Origin: Acidobacteriaceae bacterium
GTDB lineage: Bacteria > Acidobacteriota > Terriglobia > Terriglobales > Acidobacteriaceae
Length of the DNA stretch: 40,978 nt
Direction: 5' to 3'
Assembly (NCBI GenBank): GCA_003166855.1
Contig: PMUM01000347.1
Coordinates: 1-40,978 of the forward strand
Both the position numbers and the translations under genes were made by a program. The notes under the pieces were generated by a model. The model was not told the DNA's origin. It saw only the letters and a program-made list of their open reading frames with translations, and searched no databases. Positions 19,331 through 27,162 of this stretch are shown here, one piece after another (position 1 is the stretch's first letter; every line of letters begins with the position of its first letter).

Positions 19331-19393
19331 TGATGGTTGAGTTCTGATTGTTGATGGCAAAGCCCAGTGGAGTGGACCAATCAACAACCATCA
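19331..19393 (+). repeat. Inverted repeat between SRPBCC and small Cys-protein genes
   Basis: TGATGGTTG (19331-19339) and CAACCATCA (19385-19393) are perfect 9-base arms 45 bases apart; related TTGATGG and CCATCAA copies lie inside. The structure sits just before the strong ribosome site of the next gene and could slow RNA decay or set differential expression in the operon. Confidence 0.35.
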
Positions 19394-19421
19394 ATAAGCA
19401 AGGAAAGGGAAGGAGGAATTC

Positions 19422-19631
19422 ATGTGTCCTGCATGTATGGCTAGTGCAGCATTGATGGCGGGCAGTGTGATGTCGACGGGCGGGATTGCTGCGCTCGCGG
19501 TGAAGATCGTTCGTGGGAAGAAGAGTGGATCCGAAGAAAATCTGAAGAATGTGACGGAGAGGAGAAACGACGATGGCAACCATGACGACAACAAGCAAGA
19601 CAGAACTGGGCAAGACCGTGCCGCACGCTGA
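19422..19631 (+). CDS. Small membrane protein with N-terminal CPxC motif
   Basis: A 69 aa protein after a very strong ribosome site (AAGGAGGAATTC). The N-terminus MCPACMASAALMAGSVMSTG has a CPxC motif immediately before a hydrophobic segment that continues IAALAVKIV, so it is probably a single-pass membrane protein with cysteines at the membrane edge. Similar short MCPxC proteins accompany DUF899 genes in other bacteria, as I recall. The tail is charged, and its last 59 bases overlap the start of the DUF899 gene in another frame, which is longer than usual and may mean a lost stop codon. Function unknown. Confidence 0.7.
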   Translation: MCPACMASAALMAGSVMSTGGIAALAVKIVRGKKSGSEENLKNVTERRNDDGNHDDNKQDRTGQDRAAR

Positions 19632-20370
19632 GTGGGTGGCCGCCCGCAAAGAGCTTTTGCGCAAGGAGAAGGAATTCTCGCGCCTGCGCGATGAACTGAG
19701 CCGGCAGCGGCGCGCGCTTCCACGGGAGAAGGTGGAGAAGAATTACGTTTTCGACGGACCGCGAGGCAAGGAGACGCTCGCCGACCTGTTTGCCGGAAGG
19801 AGCCAGTTGATTGTGTATCACTTCATGTTTGGTCCGGGATGGAAAGAGGGTTGCCCGAGTTGTTCGTTCCTGGCCGACGGGTTCGACGGTGCTGCCGTGC
19901 ATCTCGCGCACCGCGATGTGACCTTCCTGGCGATTTCGCGCGCGACGTTGCCCGAGATCGAAGCCTTCAAGAAGCGTATGGGATGGCGGTTCAAGTGGGT
20001 GTCGTCGTTTGGCAATGATTTCAATTACGACCACCACGTGTCGTTTTCGAACGAGGAGCGGGAGAAGGGGCAGGGCAAGGTCTACTACAACTACGACATG
20101 ATGGAATTTCCGTCGGAAGAGGGCCCAGGCACTAGCGTGTTCTACAAGAATGCGGAGGGAGAAATCTTCCACACGTATTCCAGCTACGCGCGTGGACTGG
20201 ATCCGATGGTAAGTACATACCAGTGGCTGGATCTAGCGCCCAAGGGGCGCGACGAAGATGGTCTGGCGCACACCATGGCGTGGGTTCGCCACCACGACAA
20301 GTACGTCGATGGTGAGGTGGTTGATGTGAAGGCGCTGTACGTGCAGCCCGCAAAGGTGGAAGCTTCGTAA
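19573..20370 (+). CDS. DUF899 family thioredoxin-like protein
   Basis: A 265 aa protein starting ATG 19573 after AGGAGAAACG. The order is a charged helix (VAARKELLRKEKEFSRLRDE), then the thioredoxin-like core: LFAGRSQLIVYHFMFGPGW, GCPSCSFLADGF with the CxxC pair (about 95-98), VTFLAISRATLPEIEAFKKR, and KWVSSFGNDFNYDHHVSF. This is the DUF899 pattern, related in fold to AhpC/thioredoxin. Enzymatic activity is not established. Co-occurrence with an ArsR regulator and SRPBCC protein suggests a stress- or compound-responsive cassette. The motif G-T-S-V-F-Y-K followed by GEIFHTYSSYARG near the C-terminus is typical of the family. Confidence 0.9.
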   Translation: MATMTTTSKTELGKTVPHAEWVAARKELLRKEKEFSRLRDELSRQRRALPREKVEKNYVFDGPRGKETLADLFAGRSQLIVYHFMFGPGWKEGCPSCSFLADGFDGAAVHLAHRDVTFLAISRATLPEIEAFKKRMGWRFKWVSSFGNDFNYDHHVSFSNEEREKGQGKVYYNYDMMEFPSEEGPGTSVFYKNAEGEIFHTYSSYARGLDPMVSTYQWLDLAPKGRDEDGLAHTMAWVRHHDKYVDGEVVDVKALYVQPAKVEAS

Positions 20371-20452
20371 TGTTGAAAGAAGAGCCGCTCGTGTAAGGCA
20401 ACATCAAGGGACAGGGAGTTTTTGCTGATAGAGTGAACGCCTCGCTCGGTGG

Positions 20453-21832
20453 CTAGCGTTTGTAAATCGTGGTGTCGGGGTGATAGTTGCGCCAGTCGAA
20501 CCAGTAGTCTTTGAGGGCGGGGACGCGATCGAGGCATTTGCCCAGCGATGGTCCGGAAATGGCGCAGCCCTGGAAGTTCCAGTCGCTGGCGGTGGTGGTG
20601 TCGAGCAGGATCCAGGGTTTGGGTGTGGCTGGAGCCGCCGGCTTAGTTGCGGTCGAAGCGTCTGGCTTTGATTCGGCTGGGGCCGTCGCCGCGGGCGCGG
20701 CTTTCATTTCCGCGTGCGGATCGGACTTCGCCGCGGCCGGCGCTTCAGGCTTCGTTTGCCCATCCGGTTGAGTCGGTACCTCGCCTTCGGTTTCGCCTTT
20801 CAGGAAGAACTCGGCGTCTTTTCCGTCGATGCGGCTGATGAATACGCGGAATGATTTTCCATCGGGACCGACCGCGACCAACAGCGGAGTGCCATTTACG
20901 CGGTCGACGACCGGGGATTGTTTCACCAGCGTGTTCCAGGGATAGGCGCGGCCGGGTCCCGTCATCTCCAGTCCAACGACCACGTCGCGAGATTTGAGTT
21001 CAGTCCCCGGAAAACTGATGACCACGGGATACTTCGCTGTCTCCGGCTCCCAGTTGCTGTCGTATTCCTTCGCGTACTTCGGAACCTCGGCGAGCACCTG
21101 GCCGTCAGAAAACTCCGATTTCCACTCGCCGAACGTCAGCTCATCACTCAATACAAGCTCGAGCGAAGCGCCTTTGAGCGGTCCGTAGATGGCCTTACCT
21201 GTGATCTGCTGCCACCACGTGCCCGTTTCTTTATCGCGCATCAGGAAGTTCTGGTTGTTGATGCCCGCGAGGTAAAAATGCAGGGCTCTTCCATTCACCG
21301 TACGTGTCCACACCAGACCGGTGTGACAGAGCGTTCAATAGGTGACGGCCACCGGGACGCTGGCAACGACGTCGTTCAACACATGGTGGTATGCCATTTC
21401 GCGAATGGGGTAGGCGCGCGCGTCGGAACCGAAGCGGACGGCGAGGATCATCTCTCCCTTGTCGAGTTTGCTGGCGGACTCAGATTCGAACTGCGCGCTG
21501 GGCACGGGGTGAAACATCCACTCAAAATAGTTGAGGCGAGACATGACAGCCGAGAATCCGACCAGCACCATTACCAGGGCGATCACGATCTTGCGCCACC
21601 AATTGGCGACGCCCCACAGCACAAGCGCGAGGATCAAGCAAACCAAAGCGGTGGCCAAGGTGCCCCAGGGGGCGTGTTGACGAAGAGCCATGGCGAGCGC
21701 CAGACCCGTTGGGGTTTGGTGGGTGAAGGGACGGATGATAAACGCCGGGACGAAAAACAGTCCGATTGCCACCACAGCCGATGCGGCAAAAGCGAGCCAT
21801 AGAAAAACGCGACGATCGGAAGATGATTGCAT
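20453..21832 (-). CDS. DUF3179 membrane protein, probable selenoprotein (in-frame UGA at codon 166)
   Basis: The track shows two ORFs (21335-21898 and 20453-21313), but they lie in the same frame with only one TGA (21337-21335) and seven sense codons between them. Read through, the protein is 459 aa from ATG 21832: three hydrophobic segments (about 8-115), then a complete DUF3179 domain. The junction is VAVTY-[UGA]-TLCHTGLVW; family members have VTYCPLC at this place, so UGA replaces the first Cys of CxxC, giving UxxC. Family motifs continue after it (LMRDKETGTWWQQITGKAIYGP, then LSDELTFGEW), followed by a Pro/Ala/Lys linker and the usual end WFDWRNYHPDT. A hairpin with a GGUCU loop follows the UGA. 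No frameshift or other stop is present. A simple nonsense mutation is the alternative, but would need to hit exactly this codon by chance. Confidence 0.82.
21305..21337 (-). promoter_or_regulatory. Putative bacterial SECIS element with its UGA
   Basis: On the minus strand, UGA (21337-21335) is followed six bases later by the stem TGTCACACC (21328-21320), the loop GGTCT (21319-21315) and the return strand GGTGTG-G-ACA (21314-21305): nine base pairs with one bulged G. The first loop G is base 16 after the UGA, at the near edge of the spacing described for bacterial SECIS elements (about 16-37). GGUCU is, from memory, also found in the Escherichia coli fdhF SECIS loop that SelB binds. Confidence 0.72.
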
Positions 21833-21930
21833 AGCGAAAGACTGCTCCCCGCGGCGCACCTTAGCAGGGCAAGCGCGTTGGGCAATTGTAGCAATCACGC
21901 GCGAGGAAAATAGCGAGCGGAACGGGATTT

Positions 21931-22218
21931 TTATCTACTAGATCGGGCCGATTTGGAGAGCACTGGGACGCGAGCTTTCTGTTTGGACCGGAATGCGGCG
22001 CCGCTGAAGACATAGTATCCCGCGAGGGCGCCGCCCGCGAAGAGCGACCACACTATGGTGCTCGCCCAGGAGCCGTATTCTTCCAATCCCAGGTTCGCGA
22101 GGTCCCAGAAGGTGAGGGGCCAGACCACGACGCCATAAACGCCAATGGCGATCAAGATCAAAGCAAAGACGATGAAGATGGTCAGAACGCCGGCGGAGAG
22201 GCTCTCGAAAATCACCAT
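21931..22218 (-). CDS. Small two-TM membrane protein upstream of DUF3179 gene
   Basis: The track ORF starts at 22359 in a Pro/Arg-rich stretch; ATG 22218 (MVIFESLSAGVLTIFIVFAL) gives a cleaner 95 aa protein. Two hydrophobic segments are visible, AGVLTIFIVFALILIAIGVY (9-28) and STIVWSLFAGGALAGYYVF (about 54-72), with a basic tail (RSKQKARVPVLSKSARSSR) that should stay in the cytoplasm. No family recognised. It lies about 100 bases before the DUF3179 start on the same strand, so the two are probably one transcript and may interact. Confidence 0.6.
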   Translation of the reverse strand: MVIFESLSAGVLTIFIVFALILIAIGVYGVVVWPLTFWDLANLGLEEYGSWASTIVWSLFAGGALAGYYVFSGAAFRSKQKARVPVLSKSARSSR

Positions 22219-22475
22219 GCCCCAGTGCTGGTGAAGAGGATCGGGCCGCCCGGGGGCGGCGGGTCGCGAGCGTTGGACTAGCGAAGACAATGGTCCTCCA
22301 GAAAGTGCGTGCCTGGCGGTGCAGGTAAAAGGATAAATGGAGCGAGGGAGCAGGTTCATGTTACGAAGGTCCCTACCCCTGAAGGTGGGCTTCCTGTCTG
22401 CTGCAGTGGCGGCGTGACCTTCAGAGCGGTACCCAGCGGATTACGGTTCGAGTCCGTTCCGCCCAAAATAAAAAT
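22219..22475. other. Non-coding region with tRNA-like T-arm minihelix
   Basis: Between the small membrane-protein gene and the pilin-operon terminator lies about 260 bases with several hairpins. On the plus strand GCGGA-TT-ACGG-TTCGAGT-CCGT-TCCGC (22436-22462) has an exact tRNA T-loop (GGTTCGAGTCC) on a continuous stem; GCTGC-AGTG-GCGGC (22400-22413) resembles a short D-arm. I could not complete a cloverleaf: no matching 5' acceptor strand for CCGCCC, and no acceptable anticodon stem. It may be a tRNA fragment, a novel structured RNA, or coincidence. Confidence 0.4.
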
Positions 22476-22503
22476 GCCCGGCTCCGCGGAAGCGGAACCG
22501 GGC
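22462..22503 (-). terminator. Rho-independent terminator of the pseudopilin operon
   Basis: Reading the minus strand, GCCCGG-TT-CCGC (22503-22492), loop TTCC, and GCGG-AG-CCGGGC (22487-22476) form a 12-position stem with one internal mismatch, followed by ATTTTTATTTT. It starts 15 bases after the stop of the PilX-like gene. The plus strand has no T run after the hairpin, so it acts in one direction. Confidence 0.88.
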
Positions 22504-22517
22504 CGGTTCGGGCTGGT

Positions 22518-25433
22518 TTACTGCGGTGTGAAGTTCTCGTGATAGCTCAGAGTGTTAATGTCCTGGAACTCCGGCGTTGCCGGAGGCAGGTTGGCCGGGT
22601 TCAGGAACAGCACGTCGAAGTAGTAGTTACGAGTCGGCGGGTTGTACACCGTGGTGCAGCACTTGAAGGTTCCGGTGTTGTACTCAGAGTAGTACATACT
22701 GACCAGCGAACCGTCGTAGTGCAGAGTGTTGTTCCAGTCCTCCAGATACCGGAGGAAGTTGTGCAATCCACCGTCAGTGCCGAAGTCATTAATCCCTGCC
22801 GTGTTGGCCCAACCTGGGCTGGGGAACGGGATGTTCTTTCCGCCGGAGACCGCCATGCGGTAGTACGCGTCGGCAGCGGTAAGACGGTTGACGACCGCGG
22901 TTGGAGACGTCATGCTGTTCGCATCACTCCAAGAGTTCGACAGCACCGTGACCGTGTCAGCGATGATGGAAGCCGCCGAATGGGCTGGTTGAGTTGGAGG
23001 AGTGAGGTTGGCGGTGCCCCAGAATGGATCCGCGGCACTGCTATTGTAGTTCCCCTGGACGTACACCGGGTTCTCAGATGCGATGGTGAATCCGCCGCAG
23101 CCTGTGGGATTGGCGGCGCTCTGCGAGCATCCGCTGGCGGGAGGAATGACGGGAAGGTAACTCACCCCTGTCGCGCTCATACCCGCATCCACCAATTTCA
23201 ACACGTGGCGCGCACCGCTGACTGGATTGGCCATGCCTTCCTGGTCGTTGTTGCCTGTAAGGAGCGTGGCAGCGGTAGGAGCAGGCAGAGGAGTGACGGT
23301 GGTGCCGGGGTTATAGGCGGCACAGTCGACAGAGTTCGCCGCGCCCGGATTGGCCACGTTAATCCGCTTGTAGGGATTGTACGGCAAGGTGTTGGTGGTG
23401 ACGGCGAAGCCGTATCCGATATTTTTTTCACCCCAGTTGTCGAGGAATCCGTTCTGATCGACGTCCTCGGGAGAGTAGCCGTAGTAACTCAGGGCCTCTG
23501 CAACTCCGTCCGTGTTGGTGGAAGTCAGGTTTTGCGACGAGTTGACCACATCCTCGATGCCGGATTCGCCGTTGATCACGCCCGCCGCCGTCTGTCCACC
23601 GTTCGAAGGGTGGGTCGAGGGCAGCATGCCACGGTGATCGGAGAAGTAGAGAACGTAACCGTTATAGTTGGTGTAGTTCACGGTTCCGCCGCTGCCTGCA
23701 ATGGGGCCACCGGGCAGAGTACTGGCTGTGTTCAACCAGCGGGCCAGGTTGCCTACGTCGAGTTCCACGGCGTTCATGATGCCGTTGACCGAGCAGGAGG
23801 AATAGGTTTTAGTGCCGCTCACGGTGTTGGGCACGTTGTTGTCGCGCATTTCGCCTTCGCGCGTGTCATAGAAGTTGATGGGCCACCAGTTGCCGGACCC
23901 GGCGACGTTGGCCGCCGTCGCGCTGACATTGGGGCGCAACTGCTGAAGGATCAGAATCGCGTTGGGGTTGACTGCGTTCGAGTCGGGCGTTGTGGGAGGT
24001 GCGTTAAAGACGCGGCCAAAGCCCAGCGCGAGCCACTCGTTGGTGACGCCCACACACGGCGCCGGTGGAGGTGCGTTGCAATATTCCACTCGAATCCAGG
24101 GGCCAGTCATGGCCGCGGTGGTGGCGGGATTGGTGGTCAGCTCTCCGATCAGCGGAAACTTGGCCCAGGCTCTTAATCCGCTGTCGGTGAGGGGATTGAT
24201 CCAGCCATTGCTGCCCGGGGTTGCGAATCCGAAAGCCTCAGGACCCAGCCCAGTCGGTACTGCGATCGAGGCATTGGGTGAAGTGGTTGCGTTGGGGAAC
24301 TGGACGTCGTTTGCGTCGAGTGCTCCAGTTCCGCGCTCCGGGTGCAGATCGGCGAGCGTGTCGGCGATCAGAATACGGATTTGTGCTTTGTTGTACAGGC
24401 GCGCAGTGCCGAGCGTGCTGGTGGACGATTCGGTCTGAGGTCTACGGATAATTGCAATTGGATCCGTGCAGGGAATCGGCACCGGATTGTTCGTGCAGCT
24501 GTTCTGCACGAAGGGCAACTCCATGTTCTTGGCGCCGGTGAGTGCGTTGGTCACGAAACCGTTCAAGGTTCCGGAAGAAAGACTGGGGAAATTGACGTTG
24601 GCAGATCCGGCAAGAGAGGGGTAACCGCCGCTCCAACTGGCATCGCCTGGGACCGTTCCGGCGCCGGGAAGGGTCACGCAGTTCGCTCCCACGGGTGGGA
24701 AGGTATTCAGCGGGCAGCCAGAGCTAGCCTTGGGAACGAACACCGTGCCGCCGTAGCCGACAGAGGTCGAGTGGCCGTTTTCCAGCTGATCCATAATGAC
24801 TTGTGAATAGGCCGAGATCTTGTCGTTGAAGACGAGGTCGCCTCCGGCCGCTAGGAACAGGTTCTGGTTAGTATGGACGCGGCCGCCAAAGCTGAAGTCC
24901 GGACCAGGGAAATAACTGCAATCGTATCCGCAGAAAACGCCAAACTGAAACACCGGAATCAGCGCGACTTCCACTTTGCGCGTGATGTTGATCGAGGCGC
25001 CGGCCGGACGGGTTGCGATCACCTGCAGCGTCATGGGAATGATTTCAGCGTACAAGCCCTGGTTCGAACCGGAGCTGACGGTGTTAAAGGTACTCACCGG
25101 ATTGCCACCGGCGTTAACGGGATAAGTGATGGTCTCCGTGTAGTTCATCCCACTCACCATGGCAGAGGTCGGGGGAAAGTTGATCAGATTCTGAATTTGG
25201 GTGTTCGTGGGGGCCTGGTACTGGGTATACAGGTTCGAGAGGTCAGCCGTGAGCTTCTCCATCCCGGACTCAGCGCCGTAGTAGGCCAGATTCGCCTCCA
25301 GGTCGTTGCCGCCCATGCGGGCTTCGTTGGTGACCACATAGAAAAGGCCGACCGCTACGCCCGACAACAGCACCATGATAAGAAGCGCTGCGATCAGTGT
25401 GAAACCCTGCGAACTGTTTTTTCTCTGTTTCAT
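22518..25433 (-). CDS. Giant PilX-like minor pseudopilin / pilus-tip protein
   Basis: ATG 25433 after AGGAGAT gives 971 aa. The N-terminus is a type IV pilin-like signal: MKQRKNSSQGFTLIAALLIM, with prepilin peptidase cleavage expected after G10, and the PilX N-terminal pattern (TNEARMGGNDLEANLAYYGA, then ESGMEKL). Ordinary PilX proteins are under about 200 aa; here roughly 800 more Asn/Thr/Gly/Pro-rich residues follow, with a FGGRVHTNQNLFLAAGGDLV block, and several Cys pairs. The extra part may act as adhesin or take the place of PilY1, for which no gene is in the window. It is the last gene of the operon. The 545-codon plus-strand ORF inside it is a shadow. Confidence 0.82.
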   Translation of the reverse strand: MKQRKNSSQGFTLIAALLIMVLLSGVAVGLFYVVTNEARMGGNDLEANLAYYGAESGMEKLTADLSNLYTQYQAPTNTQIQNLINFPPTSAMVSGMNYTETITYPVNAGGNPVSTFNTVSSGSNQGLYAEIIPMTLQVIATRPAGASINITRKVEVALIPVFQFGVFCGYDCSYFPGPDFSFGGRVHTNQNLFLAAGGDLVFNDKISAYSQVIMDQLENGHSTSVGYGGTVFVPKASSGCPLNTFPPVGANCVTLPGAGTVPGDASWSGGYPSLAGSANVNFPSLSSGTLNGFVTNALTGAKNMELPFVQNSCTNNPVPIPCTDPIAIIRRPQTESSTSTLGTARLYNKAQIRILIADTLADLHPERGTGALDANDVQFPNATTSPNASIAVPTGLGPEAFGFATPGSNGWINPLTDSGLRAWAKFPLIGELTTNPATTAAMTGPWIRVEYCNAPPPAPCVGVTNEWLALGFGRVFNAPPTTPDSNAVNPNAILILQQLRPNVSATAANVAGSGNWWPINFYDTREGEMRDNNVPNTVSGTKTYSSCSVNGIMNAVELDVGNLARWLNTASTLPGGPIAGSGGTVNYTNYNGYVLYFSDHRGMLPSTHPSNGGQTAAGVINGESGIEDVVNSSQNLTSTNTDGVAEALSYYGYSPEDVDQNGFLDNWGEKNIGYGFAVTTNTLPYNPYKRINVANPGAANSVDCAAYNPGTTVTPLPAPTAATLLTGNNDQEGMANPVSGARHVLKLVDAGMSATGVSYLPVIPPASGCSQSAANPTGCGGFTIASENPVYVQGNYNSSAADPFWGTANLTPPTQPAHSAASIIADTVTVLSNSWSDANSMTSPTAVVNRLTAADAYYRMAVSGGKNIPFPSPGWANTAGINDFGTDGGLHNFLRYLEDWNNTLHYDGSLVSMYYSEYNTGTFKCCTTVYNPPTRNYYFDVLFLNPANLPPATPEFQDINTLSYHENFTPQ

Positions 25434-25462
25434 TTGGTTGATCTCCTGCCCCCAAAAAAGCC

Positions 25463-26560
25463 TCACTGATAACGATTGCGAAATGCCATATTGCGCGCGC
25501 TGACGTCCGTCGCGAGATACATGTTCTGGGACTTGTTTCCGTTATTGATCATGCTCTGCCCCATCACGATGAGGTTGATCTTCTGGATGTTGTTGGGCGA
25601 TTCGCCCACACCGAGGGGATTAGCTTGGTTGGCATCGAGCGCCGAAGTCGTCGAGTTGTAGGTATCGAAGGCAAACTGCAGGTTGATGATGTCATCGGCC
25701 ACGGGGACAGGGGCGAGTCCATTCACCTGGCGCATCAGGCGCGGCGTCTGCCCGGCTGCGGGTACCGTCAAGTAGTAAGTCACCGCTAATAGGCGGTACG
25801 CGATGGTGGTCGTTCCGGTGGAAATGGACGCAACGTTATTGGTGGCGGCGGCGCTCTGGTTGATGTTCAGCGCGTCGAGATTGGCGAACGTGATGGTGGT
25901 CGCGGTGATTCCGGTGACCTCGCCGACCGCCGTACCGATGCTATTGCTGAGCATGATCAGGTCGCCGACTTGAATCCCGCCGGCGGAGTTGATGGCGGGA
26001 GGCGCGGGGACGAAAGTCGCGTTCGGCGCCAGAGTGATGGAGCCGCCATTGCCCGGAGTGGGAAAGGTTACGTTGTACTCCCACAGGGGAAAGTTATAGT
26101 CGGCGTAGATCGAGGTAACGCTATCGTTGATCGCCGGGGCCGGGGCAGCAGGGATGACGGCGTTCGCTTCCACGCCATTGCTGTAGCCGGGAAGGATGCC
26201 GTACATGTAGTTCCCGGCGGGATAGGTGTGGGCCGGGACGTGGCAAGCGCCCGTCTGGTCGCAGCCGAACTTCGATGCGGTTGCTCCCGCGCCCGTGGGC
26301 AATTGGATTCCGCCGGAAGGCAGACCGGCGCCCGCCATGCTGAGGTCTTTGACCATGATTTCCACGGCAGCGCGCATGTTCTGCTGGTTCTCGGCGCGCT
26401 GCGTCACCAGCATGGTGGAATTCAGGGCGGTCTTGAACAGGCTGGCCGCGGCCGCCAGCACAACCAAGCCGATCGCCATGGAGACCATGGCTTCGATCAG
26501 CGTGAAGCCGCGTTCCGGATTTTGTCTTGGCAGTCTCATGTTTCCCATCATGGTTTCCAT
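25463..26560 (-). CDS. PilW-like minor pseudopilin
   Basis: A 365 aa protein with a class III signal near its N-terminus: NPERGFTLIEAMVSMAIGLV, cleavage expected between G and F. The hydrophobic helix is followed by AENQQNMRAAVEIMVKDLSM and AGAGLPSGG, the typical PilW arrangement, and a globular Asn/Thr/Pro-rich beta domain. Minor pseudopilins of this kind prime pilus assembly together with PilV, FimT/FimU and PilX. The start at 26560 follows GAGG and lies nine bases past the pilV stop; ATG 26539 (MRLPRQ) is an alternative. Third gene of the operon. Confidence 0.82.
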   Translation of the reverse strand: METMMGNMRLPRQNPERGFTLIEAMVSMAIGLVVLAAAASLFKTALNSTMLVTQRAENQQNMRAAVEIMVKDLSMAGAGLPSGGIQLPTGAGATASKFGCDQTGACHVPAHTYPAGNYMYGILPGYSNGVEANAVIPAAPAPAINDSVTSIYADYNFPLWEYNVTFPTPGNGGSITLAPNATFVPAPPAINSAGGIQVGDLIMLSNSIGTAVGEVTGITATTITFANLDALNINQSAAATNNVASISTGTTTIAYRLLAVTYYLTVPAAGQTPRLMRQVNGLAPVPVADDIINLQFAFDTYNSTTSALDANQANPLGVGESPNNIQKINLIVMGQSMINNGNKSQNMYLATDVSARNMAFRNRYQ

Positions 26561-26568
26561 CGCTTGCC

Positions 26569-27162
26569 TCAGCGGTACGCTGAAATCAGTGCATCGATTG
26601 TGTAGGTACGGGGAACCGACGATATGCCGGTCGTATAATTCACGGTCACGACGATCTGCTTCAGATTGGGATCGACCGTGACTCCGTCTGCTTCCAAAAC
26701 CGAATTGATCGCAATCTGGCGCGTGAAGTTGGCCAGGCTCATGGCGGTGTCATCCGCATTGCCCAGGATGCCGTCAGGGCCAGGCATGACCAGGCATTCG
26801 GGGCCGGCGGGGCACGGTCCAGTGGCGGGGTAGGTGACATCGTCCGCGGTGTTCACCAGTCCGTCAGGGCCTGCTGACAGAAGCTGGGTCGCTCCGTTGG
26901 TGAAAATTCCGCCGCTGGCGATGTTGCCGATTTGCGAGAACGTGATTTGCTGCGTGTTGCGGGCGGTGTAGATGCTCTCCATCGCCTGCAGCGCCTTCTG
27001 GCGGGCGATGAGGTTGGCCTGAGCATTCTGAGTCGTGGCGACCGCCGTTCCAAATGCGGCAAGCAGCGCAACGATGCCGATGCTCATGATGGCGATGGCG
27101 ATCATGGTTTCAATCAACGTAAACCCGTCTTGCCGGGATGCTTGCGATCTGCTTTGCGTCAT
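26569..27162 (-). CDS. PilV-like minor pseudopilin
   Basis: ATG 27162 overlaps the upstream stop as ATGA, so the preferred length is 197 aa. The signal is SRQDGFTLIETMIAIAIMSI with cleavage after G; the Glu at +5 is present. The PilV pattern continues with QANLIARQKALQAMESIYTA. The globular part has two copies of an acidic motif: SAGPDGLVNTADDV and MPGPDGILGNADDT, like calcium-binding GPDGxxGxADD repeats in other surface proteins. The C-terminus is a plain beta-strand region (KQIVVTVNYTTGISSVPRTY). Second gene of the operon. Confidence 0.82.
   Translation of the reverse strand: MTQSRSQASRQDGFTLIETMIAIAIMSIGIVALLAAFGTAVATTQNAQANLIARQKALQAMESIYTARNTQQITFSQIGNIASGGIFTNGATQLLSAGPDGLVNTADDVTYPATGPCPAGPECLVMPGPDGILGNADDTAMSLANFTRQIAINSVLEADGVTVDPNLKQIVVTVNYTTGISSVPRTYTIDALISAYR

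Noticed and set aside
21335-21337. Calling the DUF3179 gene a pseudogene by nonsense mutation
   Set aside because: The stop is UGA, stands exactly at a redox Cys, is followed by a SECIS-like hairpin and there is no other damage. Still the main alternative if Sec machinery is absent.
20918-21802. 294-codon plus-strand ORF
   Set aside because: Antisense to the DUF3179 gene, His/Arg/Gln-rich, no recognisable domain or ribosome site.
22400-22464. Annotating this as a tRNA or tRNA-Sec gene
   Set aside because: The T-arm is convincing, but no acceptor strand pairs with CCGCCC within tRNA distance and the TCA triplet is not in a paired seven-base anticodon loop. Kept only as a finding.
22539-24176. 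545-codon plus-strand ORF
   Set aside because: It lies wholly antisense to the PilX-like gene; the protein is Arg/Val/His-rich with no motif, typical of a GC-driven shadow frame.
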